Source of the DNA: JBCDJG01 sp038748065
Lineage (GTDB): Bacteria > Pseudomonadota > Gammaproteobacteria > Pseudomonadales > Halieaceae
DNA length: 32,947 bases
NCBI GenBank assembly: GCA_038748065.1
Contig: JBCDJG010000056.1
Coordinates: 1 to 32,947 of the forward strand
Direction of reading: 5' to 3'
The translations under genes and the position numbers were made by a program. The notes below the pieces were generated by a model. The model searched no databases, was not told where the DNA came from, and was given only the letters and a program-made list of their open reading frames with translations. Positions 23,898 to 31,831 of this stretch are shown here, one piece after another; within the stretch, counting starts at the first letter, position 1; the number at the start of each line of letters is the position of its first letter.

Positions 23898-25307
23898 TTA
23901 TTGCAGCGTCAGGCTCTGCATCCAGTTGGCGTGGAAACCGTTGGGCACGCGCGCTGGTATGTGCACCTTCGCAATCGGGCCGTTACTGAAGTCACCTGCG
24001 CTCATAATCGACAGGAAGGCGCCCTCGCCCGGATTGGTGACGTAGCACATCAGCCAACCGTCTTCCTCGCGCTCACTGTCGGGATTGGGCACATGCACGG
24101 GCTCGCCCGCATTGGCGTCATCACCGTAAGCCCAGAACTGGGTTTCGCCCGTGTCAAAATCAAAGCGTCCGGTCCCGTTATAGCCGTGAGCGTCACCCCA
24201 GCTACGGTCCGTTGAGGCGGCGAAGCCGTAGCGATAGGGTTTGCCCATACGCCTCTCATCAACACGTGAGAATTCAGCAAACAAATCGGAAAATTGCTCA
24301 TTCGTTACCTGGCCGGTCGCTGGATCGAGAGTCATGCGATACATGCGGCGGGGCTGCTTCTCGACCCCTGTGCCCTGCGCCTGCGTGAACGGTATGGAGT
24401 TGATCCAGATATAGTCGATAACGATCTTGCCGCCCTCTTCAAAGCCGTTGCAGAAGTGCCAACTGAAGAAGGGCTCGGTCTCGAAAACAATCTGCTCACT
24501 GACCCCATCCCGCGGAATCGCGATAATCTTTGTGCCGAGCTCCGGCTCCCACATAAACGGATCCTCGCCTTTCATCGCTTTCTCGAGGCTATGAAAGGCG
24601 GGGGCGTAGAAGATCACAACGTGATTCTCGGTGATCTGCATATCGTGGATGATGCCTTTGCGCTCAAAGGTCACCGGAATGGTCTGCTTGTGCCGCGCAT
24701 GCTTATCAAAAACCTGCAGCCAGTAGTTGGGGCTGTCCCAGCGCTGGGTACAGGTAATGAGATCGCCGGTCTCGGGGCAGATTTTTGGGTGTGCGGTGAG
24801 GGCATCGCCAGGCTGCAGCGCACCGTCATAATCGTAAAGCCCCACCGTGCTGAGGTCACTGTTCAGCAGGTGTGGAAAGCCGCCTTCCCACATAGCAAGC
24901 AGCTTGTCACCGTGATACAAGATGTTGGTGTTGGCGGTGTTGCGAATCGGGCTGGGCTCACCGCCTTCGGCAACGACCTCCTCCGGCACTGGCAGCAGCT
25001 TGCCAACGCTGCCATAGATTGTGTGCCCGTGCTTGCGTTCGGTTTTGAGATGGCTCGTTTCCACCCAGCGATTGCGGTAGTGCGCCTTGCCGTCGGCGAG
25101 GTATACCGCGTGGATCATGCCGTCGCCATCCAGAGGGTAAACGTAATGATTAGGTTGGTAGGCCACATTCGGGCCGTCGCGCATAAACGCGCCGACCAGG
25201 TTAGCGGGAATTTCACCTTCTACCCGTAATTCGCCCGGGCCAAAGTCGCTTTCTTCACTGACAGGCGCGTAATTGCCCTGCAGGTAGGGGAAATCGCTCA
25301 GGTCCAT
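23898..25307 (-). CDS. Carotenoid oxygenase (RPE65/CCD/lignostilbene dioxygenase family)
   Basis: This 469-aa protein is a seven-bladed propeller oxygenase that cleaves a conjugated C=C bond into two carbonyl products with a four-histidine iron. His173 (AHPKI), His221 (IIHDMQ), His284 (SWHFCNGFEEGG) and His459 (NGFHANW) are all present. The start has FMRDGPNVAY and PLDGDGMIHAV, which are family hallmarks. The substrate may be a carotenoid or apocarotenoid, a stilbene or another polyene; sequence alone does not decide. GGGAG precedes the ATG by 7 bases. It is divergent from the SnoaL-like gene, and the shared palindrome lies between them 65 bp from this start. It is followed by the SDR gene. 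Confidence 0.93.
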   Translation of the reverse strand: MDLSDFPYLQGNYAPVSEESDFGPGELRVEGEIPANLVGAFMRDGPNVAYQPNHYVYPLDGDGMIHAVYLADGKAHYRNRWVETSHLKTERKHGHTIYGSVGKLLPVPEEVVAEGGEPSPIRNTANTNILYHGDKLLAMWEGGFPHLLNSDLSTVGLYDYDGALQPGDALTAHPKICPETGDLITCTQRWDSPNYWLQVFDKHARHKQTIPVTFERKGIIHDMQITENHVVIFYAPAFHSLEKAMKGEDPFMWEPELGTKIIAIPRDGVSEQIVFETEPFFSWHFCNGFEEGGKIVIDYIWINSIPFTQAQGTGVEKQPRRMYRMTLDPATGQVTNEQFSDLFAEFSRVDERRMGKPYRYGFAASTDRSWGDAHGYNGTGRFDFDTGETQFWAYGDDANAGEPVHVPNPDSEREEDGWLMCYVTNPGEGAFLSIMSAGDFSNGPIAKVHIPARVPNGFHANWMQSLTLQ

Positions 25308-25371
25308 ATCTTATCTCCCAGCCTATCGGACTCTCAAAAGGGTCCAGATAGTAGCACCGGCATTTTCTGAA

Positions 25372-25389
25372 AAACAGTCTCGCCTGTTT
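25372..25389. promoter_or_regulatory. Shared palindromic operator between carotenoid oxygenase and SnoaL-like operon
   Basis: AAACAG-TCTCGC-CTGTTT is a perfect inverted repeat identical in both arms to the 14837 copy, and it is followed by CTTTTTGG like that copy's CTTTTAGG. It is nearly equidistant from the two divergent start codons (65 and 59 bp), so a single regulator could control both operons. Confidence 0.75.
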
Positions 25390-25447
25390 CTTTTTGGCCT
25401 GCATAGAGCTACATTACCGGGATACCAATAAGCAACGAGGTGAAATC

Positions 25448-25888
25448 ATGAGCGGCCCTCTCGAAGACGAACAGGCCCTCCGGGACCTGATGGCCACCTA
25501 CCTGGACGCGGTATACCGCAACGATGGCGAAGCCTGGAAAGCCACCTGGACCGAAGATAGCGAGTGGAACCTCGTAGGCAATGCCGTGACCGGACGCGAC
25601 AATATCTATGCCATGTGGCAGGGCGCGATGGCCAGCTTCGAGTTCGCCATGATGGTACCCAGCATCGGCAAGTTCGAGATCGACGGCGACGTCGCCAGTG
25701 GTTTCTGGTACCTGCAGGAGTTCACCCGCGACCACGACGGTAATACCAGCTGTATCGTTAGCCGCTACCTCGACACCTACGTGCGCGAAAACGGGAGGTG
25801 GCTCTACAAAAGCCGCCACTATGACTTCATTTACAACGGGCCAGCTGATCTCAGCGGTAACTTCATGCCACTGCCCGGGGCGGGGTAG
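25448..25888 (+). CDS. SnoaL-like/NTF2-fold small protein
   Basis: This 146-aa protein has the cone-shaped NTF2-like pattern: DEQALRDLMATYLDAVYRND, then WKATWTEDSEWNLVG, DNIYAMWQGAMASFEF and WLYKSRHYDFIYNG. The fold covers ketosteroid-isomerase-like enzymes, SnoaL cyclases, hydratases and scalin/limonene-type enzymes. Acidic Asp/Glu residues line the first half, but I cannot assign a catalytic dyad. GAGG lies 7 bases before the ATG, which supports this start over an upstream one. It is the first gene of the long plus-strand operon, 5 bp before the molybdopterin enzyme. An isomerase or hydratase on the cluster substrate is a plausible role. Confidence 0.85.
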   Translation: MSGPLEDEQALRDLMATYLDAVYRNDGEAWKATWTEDSEWNLVGNAVTGRDNIYAMWQGAMASFEFAMMVPSIGKFEIDGDVASGFWYLQEFTRDHDGNTSCIVSRYLDTYVRENGRWLYKSRHYDFIYNGPADLSGNFMPLPGAG

Positions 25889-25893
25889 TTCCC

Positions 25894-28083
25894 ATGGCCA
25901 GCACAGAGATCAAGACCTACTGCCGCTTCTGCCACGCTTACTGCCCCATGATTGCCACGGTGGAGGACAATCGCCTGTTATCCGTAGCCCCTGATATCGA
26001 TAACGAAGTCTACGGCGGTTATACCTGCATCAAAGGCCGGCAACTGGTTGAACAGATCTACCACCCCGAGCGCCTGCAGGAATCCCAGAAAAAACTGCCA
26101 GACGGCCGCTTCGTGTCTATCGATAGCGCCACCGCACTGGATAAAATTGCTGAACAATTAAACGAAATACTGAAGAAGTACGGGCCTCGCAGCATCGCCA
26201 GCTACAACGGCACCTACTCTTTCCAAAACTCTGCTGCGCATTCTGTGGCGCGCGCCTTTCATCGGGCCATCGATTCACCTTCCTATTACACCAGCGTCAC
26301 TATCGATCAGCCCGCCAAGGTTGCCATCGGCGTCGCCCGCATGGGCTTCTGGAACGGCGGCAGTCACTGCTGGAGTGATGCCGACGTGTCTTTGGTGATC
26401 GGCAACAATACGCTGGTTTCGCACTTTTCTATTCCCGGCGGCATCCCCTCTTTCAGCCCGGCCAATGCGTTGCGTGAGGGCCAGAAGCGCGGCTTGAAGC
26501 TGATTTGCATCGACCCGCGCCGCTCCGAAGTGGCGAAGCGGGCAGACCTTCATCTTCAGGTGAAGCCAGGCCACGATGCGGCACTGGTTGCGAGCATGAT
26601 TCAGGTGATCGTAGAGGAGAAGCTCTACGATGCAGACTTCGTGGCCGAGCATACCGAAGGCTTTGATCGCCTCAAAGCCGACGTGGCCACCTTTACACCT
26701 GAGCGCGTAGCGACAGCCGCGGGTATCAGCGCAGATCAGATTCGCGAAGCCGCCAGACTCTTCGGCGGTAACAAGCGCGGCGGCGCGTGCACCGGGACAG
26801 GCCCTGAGATGGGCCCGCACGCCAACCTGCTCCAGCATATGGTGCAATCCCTGAATGCGATCTGTGGGCGCTTCTATCGAGAGGGCGAGAAACTCCCGAA
26901 CCCCGGCGTTCTGACCGGCAAAGGCCCGCGTCTAGCACAGGCCACGTCGCCACAGCCCCAGTGGTTGAATGACGGTGTACGTAGTCGTGTCTCGGAGGAT
27001 ATTGGCGAAGTCTTTGTACTAGGCCCCTATGGGCCTTTACCCGAGATGCCCACTGCGGTCATTTCTGACGAAATGCTGATGGAGGGGGAAGGCCAGATCA
27101 AAGCGTTGATCTGCGTCGGCGGCAATCCGCTGCTGGCTTGGCCGGAGCAAGAGAAAGCGCTGCGCGCGCTATCTTCGCTAGAGCTCCTGGTTTGCATTGA
27201 CGTGAAAATGGCGGCGACCGCCGAGCTGGCCGATTACGTGCTGGCGCCCAAGACTTGCCTGGAACGCGAAGACGTTACCCTGCTCACGGATATCTGGTAT
27301 GAAAAGCCATACAGCCAGTACACCGAAACTGTCGTAAAGCCCGAGGGCGACAAAATCGAGGAGTGGGAGTTCTTTTGGGAAATCGGACGACGCATGGGCC
27401 TTGCGCTAGAGCTGGAGAACGGGCCGATCGATATGGCCGACAAACCCAGCAAGTTCGAACTGCTGGAGAACATCACGCAGGGCTCGCGCGTACCTCTCGC
27501 CACGATTCGCGAGGCCGACGGTGGCCGTGTGTTCCCCACCGAAGACGTCATCATCGGGCCAGCAGACGAGGCCACCCGGGGCTTCCTGCAGCTTTATCCC
27601 GAAGGCCTCGATAACGAGCTGGCGGCAGCAGCCGCAGACCTGGATCGCAATACTGACCCGGCTTTCCCTCACCTCCTGGTAAGCCGGCGCATGAAATACA
27701 ACTACAACTCCACCGGGCCAGAGCTGACGGCCCTGGGCGATAAACGACCCAACAACCCCGCTTATCTGCACTCAAGCGAGCTGGCCGCCCTGGGCGTTGC
27801 GGACGGTGACCTGATACACGTGCGCTCTGCCCACGGCGAAATTCCCGCCGTGGCCCGGGCCAGCGATGACGTGCGCCCGGGCGTGGTGTCCATGGCCCAC
27901 TGCTGGGGCTCATCGCCCGCAGATAAGGGCGCAGCCGATGCCCAGGTGCGCGAACTCGGGAGTAACACCAATCGGCTGGTCAGTAATCGCGCGGAGAATG
28001 CGCGCTACTCGGGCATGGCCCGGCAGAGTTGCATCCCCGTCGCGCTGACGCCGGCCACGGAGCCCGGTGCAGGGGCTGCATGA
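25894..28083 (+). CDS. Molybdopterin-dependent oxidoreductase, single-subunit cytoplasmic type
   Basis: This 729-aa protein belongs to the DMSO-reductase superfamily (Mo/W-bis-MGD). The N-terminal [4Fe-4S] ligands are Cys10, Cys13, Cys17 and Cys45 (CRFCHAYC, then TCIKG). Then come the pterin-binding and substrate domains (SDADVSLVIGNN, LICIDPRRSEVAKRAD, GGNPLLAWPEQ) and the C-terminal molydop-binding domain (LLVSRRMKYNYNS, GVADGDLIHVRS). Where the Mo-ligand Cys, Ser or Sec would align there is TIDQP, making Asp138 the likely ligand. There is no Tat signal and no electron-transfer or membrane-anchor gene beside it. The stop overlaps the LLM start by ATGA. It probably hydroxylates or reduces an intermediate; substrate unknown. 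Confidence 0.9.
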   Translation: MASTEIKTYCRFCHAYCPMIATVEDNRLLSVAPDIDNEVYGGYTCIKGRQLVEQIYHPERLQESQKKLPDGRFVSIDSATALDKIAEQLNEILKKYGPRSIASYNGTYSFQNSAAHSVARAFHRAIDSPSYYTSVTIDQPAKVAIGVARMGFWNGGSHCWSDADVSLVIGNNTLVSHFSIPGGIPSFSPANALREGQKRGLKLICIDPRRSEVAKRADLHLQVKPGHDAALVASMIQVIVEEKLYDADFVAEHTEGFDRLKADVATFTPERVATAAGISADQIREAARLFGGNKRGGACTGTGPEMGPHANLLQHMVQSLNAICGRFYREGEKLPNPGVLTGKGPRLAQATSPQPQWLNDGVRSRVSEDIGEVFVLGPYGPLPEMPTAVISDEMLMEGEGQIKALICVGGNPLLAWPEQEKALRALSSLELLVCIDVKMAATAELADYVLAPKTCLEREDVTLLTDIWYEKPYSQYTETVVKPEGDKIEEWEFFWEIGRRMGLALELENGPIDMADKPSKFELLENITQGSRVPLATIREADGGRVFPTEDVIIGPADEATRGFLQLYPEGLDNELAAAAADLDRNTDPAFPHLLVSRRMKYNYNSTGPELTALGDKRPNNPAYLHSSELAALGVADGDLIHVRSAHGEIPAVARASDDVRPGVVSMAHCWGSSPADKGAADAQVRELGSNTNRLVSNRAENARYSGMARQSCIPVALTPATEPGAGAA

Positions 28084-29072
28084 TGGGCGCACCCAGGCCG
28101 TTCCGATTCTCGCTGCAGAGTTTCAATACGGCATCCCCGGCACACTGGCGAACGCTCATCCAGAAAACAGAGGATCTGGGCTACAGTACCTTTTTCCTGG
28201 CAGACCACTTCCTGAGCGAGGGGCCTGCGCTTGAGAGCACCTTTCACCCGCCGCAAATGCTCGGCGCCGTGCCCGCTATCGCCATGGCCCTTGAGCAAAC
28301 CACCACCCTGCGCGTGGGTTGCCGAGTTTTTTGCAACGACTATCGTCACCCCATTGTTCTCGGCAAGGAAGCGGCGACCATGGACTACCTGTCCGAGGGT
28401 CGTCTGGAATTCGGCCTGGGGGCCGGCTGGATACGCAACGAGTACGAGGCCGTGGGGCTGGCATTTGATGAGTTTCCGGAACGCTTCGCACGCATGGCTG
28501 AAACCGTTTCGGCCTACAAGTCCTTCATGTCAGGGAATCCCCTGGATATCAGCGGTGAGGCCATCCAGTGGTCCGGCTTCCACGGCACTCCGTCACCGGC
28601 TCAGCAGCCCTATCCACCGCTCATGATCGGCGGCGGCAGCCGCAAAATCCTGCAGTACGCTGGCCAGGAAGCTGATATTGTGAGCCTGAACTTCAACAAC
28701 CGCGCTGGCATGCTCGGGCCCGACGGCATGAACTCGGGGCTGGCGGAGGCCACCAGGAAGAAGATCGACTGGGTACGCCAGGGCGCCGGCGAGCGCATGG
28801 CAGATATTGAGCTCGAGATCGGCGCTTACAACACAATAATTACCGACCAGCCTGAGCCCACGGCGGCGGCGATCGGCGAGATGCTCGGGCTCAGCGCAAG
28901 CGATATACTGAGCCATCCACACTGCCTGATCGGCAGTGTCGATTTTATCTGCGACGAACTGCTCCGGCGCCGCGAGGAATATGGCATATCCTACGTGGCG
29001 GTGCTGGACGACGGGCAGAACAACATGGTGGAGGTTTTCGCACCGGTAGTGGCGCGACTCGCCGGCAAATAG
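28080..29072 (+). CDS. LLM-class F420-dependent oxidoreductase (TIGR03621-like)
   Basis: This 330-aa protein has the luciferase-like TIM barrel: PFRFSLQSF at the start, DLGYSTFFLADHF, TLRVGCRVFCNDYRHP, DYLSEGRLEFGLGAGW, PPLMIGGGSRKILQYAG and ISYVAVLDDG. It resembles actinobacterial F420-dependent reductases of the MSMEG_2516 group, though an FMN/FMNH2 monooxygenase cannot be excluded. No F420 biosynthesis gene lies in the window. ATG 28080 overlaps the stop of the Mo enzyme by 4 bp, indicating coupled translation. The TetR 2 gene follows after 9 bp. Confidence 0.85.
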   Translation: MMGAPRPFRFSLQSFNTASPAHWRTLIQKTEDLGYSTFFLADHFLSEGPALESTFHPPQMLGAVPAIAMALEQTTTLRVGCRVFCNDYRHPIVLGKEAATMDYLSEGRLEFGLGAGWIRNEYEAVGLAFDEFPERFARMAETVSAYKSFMSGNPLDISGEAIQWSGFHGTPSPAQQPYPPLMIGGGSRKILQYAGQEADIVSLNFNNRAGMLGPDGMNSGLAEATRKKIDWVRQGAGERMADIELEIGAYNTIITDQPEPTAAAIGEMLGLSASDILSHPHCLIGSVDFICDELLRRREEYGISYVAVLDDGQNNMVEVFAPVVARLAGK

Positions 29073-29081
29073 GACAGGTTG

Positions 29082-29753
29082 ATGGCGAAACACCAGGCGG
29101 CTAACAAAGAGATCGGTTGGCAGGCGCAGAAAAGCGCCATGACCCGGCAGCGCATTCTCAATGCCGCCATCGACTGCTTTATCAACGAAGGCTACAACCG
29201 CATGACCACCGCCAAGGTGGCCAGCAATGCCGGCGTTTCACGCGGCGCGATGCTGCATCATTTCCCGTCGAAAACCGAGCTGATTCAGGCCACCGTTGAG
29301 TACCTGCACAAGCAGCTCATCGAAGATTTCTCCTCCCGGGTCAGTCAGATTCCCGGCGATCTTGCCGGCTCTGATCGCCACCGGGCGGGCCTTGCAGCCT
29401 ACTGGGAGCATCTCACGGGCGACCTGTTTATCGCCTACCACGAACTGTGTGTGGCCGGCCGAACCGACGAGGAGCTCGGCGACATTCTGAAGAATTCCCA
29501 GCGCAGCTTCGAGCGGCATGTTGCCGAGTCCAACGGCGAGCTCTTTTCCGACTGGAACGAGCGCGGCGAACTCTTCCTGCTGGCCATGGACCTGACCAAG
29601 TTCCTGATGGAGGGGATGGCGCTGGGGCAATTGACCAGCAACCGTGACAAACGCATCGAGCGCATGATCGGCTACCTCGGCGACCGGCTGGAGGAGATTT
29701 TCGAGAGCGGAGACGATACAGCCGTACAGCGCCACAGCAGCGGCCCAGACTAA
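29082..29753 (+). CDS. TetR-family regulator 2, paralogue of TetR 1
   Basis: This 223-aa TetR protein has a helix-turn-helix (MTRQRILNAAIDCFINEGYN, TTAKVASNAGVSRGAMLHHF) and an all-helical effector domain (FIAYHELCVAGRTDEEL, RGELFLLAMDLTKFLMEGM, GYLGDRLEEIF). About half of all positions match TetR 1, including the recognition-helix stretch VSRGAMLHHFP-KT, so both may bind the same palindrome. Effector-domain differences suggest different or successive ligands. It is embedded in the long operon (9 bp after LLM, 13 bp before nitroreductase), which fits feedback control. ATG 29082 is preferred over TTG 29079. Confidence 0.92.
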   Translation: MAKHQAANKEIGWQAQKSAMTRQRILNAAIDCFINEGYNRMTTAKVASNAGVSRGAMLHHFPSKTELIQATVEYLHKQLIEDFSSRVSQIPGDLAGSDRHRAGLAAYWEHLTGDLFIAYHELCVAGRTDEELGDILKNSQRSFERHVAESNGELFSDWNERGELFLLAMDLTKFLMEGMALGQLTSNRDKRIERMIGYLGDRLEEIFESGDDTAVQRHSSGPD

Positions 29754-29766
29754 AGCGAGACAAGGC

Positions 29767-30423
29767 ATGGCAAATCTCAACCTGAACGCAGATGAAGTCC
29801 TGACAACCACCCGAGCCGTGCGCAAGCGGCTCGATTTCGACCGGCCCGTGGAGATGGACATCCTGCGTGAGTGCCTCGACATTGCGCTGCAGGCGCCCAG
29901 TGGCTCCAACAGCCAGGGCTGGCAGTTCATGCTGGTGACCGATACCGCGAAAATTGCCACCATCGCCGAATACTATCGGCAGGCCTTTGCCGAGTACGAG
30001 GCCAGCGACCTGCAGCCCACGGCGCATCACAAGGGTGATCCCGTCATGGAAGCGACGCAGGAGCGTGTGCTGAGCTCGGCGCAATATCTCGCCCAGAACC
30101 TGCATCGGGTACCCGCCCTTCTCATACCCTGTGCAGGCGTCAGGCCAGACATCCCGGGCATGCCCCTCGGCGCAATCGCCGGCATTCTTGGCTCCATCGT
30201 GCCAGCGGTCTGGAGCTTTATGCTTGCCGCCCGCGAGCGCGGCATCGGCACCTGCTGGACCACCTTGCACCTGAACTTCGAAAAGGAAGTCGCTGCACTG
30301 CTGGACATTCCGGATGAGGTCGCCCAGGTCGCGCTGATACCGATCGCCTATACCCTCGGTACCGAATTCAAAGCGGCGCCGCGTACGGCACTGGACAAGT
30401 CCCTGCATATCAATAGCTGGTAA
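29767..30423 (+). CDS. Nitroreductase-family FMN oxidoreductase
   Basis: This 218-aa protein has the nitroreductase fold: RAVRKRLDFDRPVEMDILRE at the N-terminus, ALQAPSGSNSQGWQF for FMN contact, a long helix with the PAVWSFMLAARERGIGTCW segment, and VALIPIAYTLG near the end. Natural roles include reduction of quinones, enones or nitro compounds and flavin-dependent dehalogenation. In this cluster a reductase acting on an enone or quinone intermediate is plausible. The ATG is 13 bp after TetR 2 and has GAGACAAGG as a weak ribosome site. A hairpin separates it from the next gene. Confidence 0.88.
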   Translation: MANLNLNADEVLTTTRAVRKRLDFDRPVEMDILRECLDIALQAPSGSNSQGWQFMLVTDTAKIATIAEYYRQAFAEYEASDLQPTAHHKGDPVMEATQERVLSSAQYLAQNLHRVPALLIPCAGVRPDIPGMPLGAIAGILGSIVPAVWSFMLAARERGIGTCWTTLHLNFEKEVAALLDIPDEVAQVALIPIAYTLGTEFKAAPRTALDKSLHINSW

Positions 30424-30434
30424 ATGTCGTACAC

Positions 30435-30455
30435 TGCTCGTCTCAAAAACGAGCA
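30435..30455. promoter_or_regulatory. Hairpin between nitroreductase and dienelactone hydrolase genes
   Basis: TGCTCGT-CTCAAAA-ACGAGCA is a perfect 7-bp stem with a 7-base loop in the 47-bp gap. No T-run follows on the plus strand. It could be an mRNA-processing or attenuating structure or a protein site; it does not match the cluster palindrome. Confidence 0.4.
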
Positions 30456-30470
30456 ACAGGGACTCGCCCA

Positions 30471-31190
30471 ATGTCCATCACGCAATCCCAAATCGCCTAT
30501 CCCGCGCGGGACGTAACCTGCCGCGGTGAAATCTTCGCTCCCGCAGATGCCGCCGGACCGCTGCCTATCGTGCTTGTGGTGCACGCCTGGGACGGGCTGA
30601 TCGACGAGGTCAGAGACAAATGCCGCAGGCTTGCGGACGAGGGCTACCTTGCCTTCGCCGTGGATATCTATGGCGAAGGCGAGACACACACGGATTTCAG
30701 TACGGTGATGGACGTTCTGGCACCTTATATGGAGAACCGCGAACGCATCCTGGCCCGCATGGAAGCGGCCATGGCGGCGGCAAAGACGCTGCCCGGCGGC
30801 GACCCCGCGCGTATCGGTGCCATGGGTTACTGCTTCGGGGGTACCTGCGTGCTCGACCTGGCCCGCGGCGGCAATCCTGATTGCCGGGGCGTGGTGTCGT
30901 TCCACGGCGGGCTGGTGCCGCACGATCTTGACACACCCAAGCACCTCGATTGCAGCGTTTTGGTCCTGCACGGTGAAGATGACCCAATGGTGCCTGGCGA
31001 TGTGGTCAGAGCCATGATCGATGAGATGACGGCAAAAGGCGTCGACCTGCAGTTTATTTCCTACAGCCAGACCATGCATGCCTTCAGTCGGCCGGCGGCA
31101 AACGCCCCCGAGATCGGCGCGCAATACAACGAGCGCACGGACCGCCGCGCCTGGCAGCAGATGCTGAGCTTCTTCAAAGAGATCCTGTGA
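30471..31190 (+). CDS. Dienelactone hydrolase family protein
   Basis: This 239-aa cytoplasmic alpha/beta hydrolase of the DLH type has VLVVHAWDGL for the oxyanion region, the nucleophile elbow GYCFGG with Cys121 in place of serine (typical for the family), Asp171 in GEDDPMVP and His203 in QTMHAFSR. Dienelactone hydrolases open lactone rings in aromatic catabolism; related members act on other esters and lactones. AGGGA sits upstream of the ATG. It is the last catabolic gene of the plus-strand operon and could hydrolyse a lactone or ester intermediate formed by the oxygenases. Confidence 0.9.
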   Translation: MSITQSQIAYPARDVTCRGEIFAPADAAGPLPIVLVVHAWDGLIDEVRDKCRRLADEGYLAFAVDIYGEGETHTDFSTVMDVLAPYMENRERILARMEAAMAAAKTLPGGDPARIGAMGYCFGGTCVLDLARGGNPDCRGVVSFHGGLVPHDLDTPKHLDCSVLVLHGEDDPMVPGDVVRAMIDEMTAKGVDLQFISYSQTMHAFSRPAANAPEIGAQYNERTDRRAWQQMLSFFKEIL

Positions 31191-31239
31191 CAGACGAGGG
31201 CCAGGACGGGAAGACGAGCATCATGAGGCACCCCTTAAC

Positions 31240-31785
31240 GTGAACGTGGATCGAGAGCTTAGGCTGCGCGCATCTCACGAGCGTGAGACGGAAGCGGTGC
31301 GCATGCTGCATTTCGAGGCCTTCGATGAGGGGGAGCGAGACGCCGTGTCCCGCCTGGCAATAGCCCTGCCAGCAGATCCATCAGCCCAGCCATCGCTCTC
31401 TCTGGTCGCCGAATCAGGCGCCGAGCTGCTGGGCAGCGCCATCTTCAGCAAGGTAACCATCGAGCAGAGTGCAGGCACAACGATGGCCAGCATTCTCTGT
31501 CCGCTCGCCGTCCGGCCTGACCACCATCGGCAGGGCATTGGCTCGGCGCTGATTGCCCGCGGCCTTGAAATACTGGCTGAACAGGGCGTGGAGATCGTGC
31601 TGGTTCTCGGTGACCCCAACTACTACCGCCGCAGCGGCTTTCGCAGTCGCCACCGTCTCGCGCCGCCCTACCCGATTGATTATCCCGAGGCGTGGATGGC
31701 GATTGAACTGATTGATGGCGTTTTGAAGGATACCAAGGGCAAAGTTCGGTGCAGCGGCGTGCTAGACTCCGAGGAATACTGGTAA
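31240..31785 (+). CDS. GNAT-family N-acetyltransferase (YhbS-like)
   Basis: This 181-aa protein has a GNAT core: acetyl-CoA loop HRQGIGSALIARG after the strand ASILCPLAVRPDH, then VEIVLVLGDPNYYRRSGFRS. The order and the NYYRRSGF motif resemble YhbS-type acetyltransferases. The substrate is unknown. The start is GTG at 31240 (GTG 31246 is possible), with GAGG at a long spacing. It follows the dienelactone hydrolase after 49 bp. It may be read from the same transcript, but a link to the pathway is not evident. Confidence 0.8.
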   Translation: MNVDRELRLRASHERETEAVRMLHFEAFDEGERDAVSRLAIALPADPSAQPSLSLVAESGAELLGSAIFSKVTIEQSAGTTMASILCPLAVRPDHHRQGIGSALIARGLEILAEQGVEIVLVLGDPNYYRRSGFRSRHRLAPPYPIDYPEAWMAIELIDGVLKDTKGKVRCSGVLDSEEYW

Positions 31786-31831
31786 ACAAGTGGCACCTCC
31801 GGGCGCTCTAATCAGCTGGGAGTAGGCTTTC

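Noticed and set aside
24294..25229. 311-codon plus-strand frame opposite the carotenoid oxygenase
   Set aside because: All four iron-binding histidines are in the minus-strand frame. The antisense frame is a shadow.
29428..30471. 347-codon minus-strand frame across TetR 2 and the nitroreductase
   Set aside because: It is antisense to two genes with clear family motifs and spans their junction, as expected of a GC-rich shadow.
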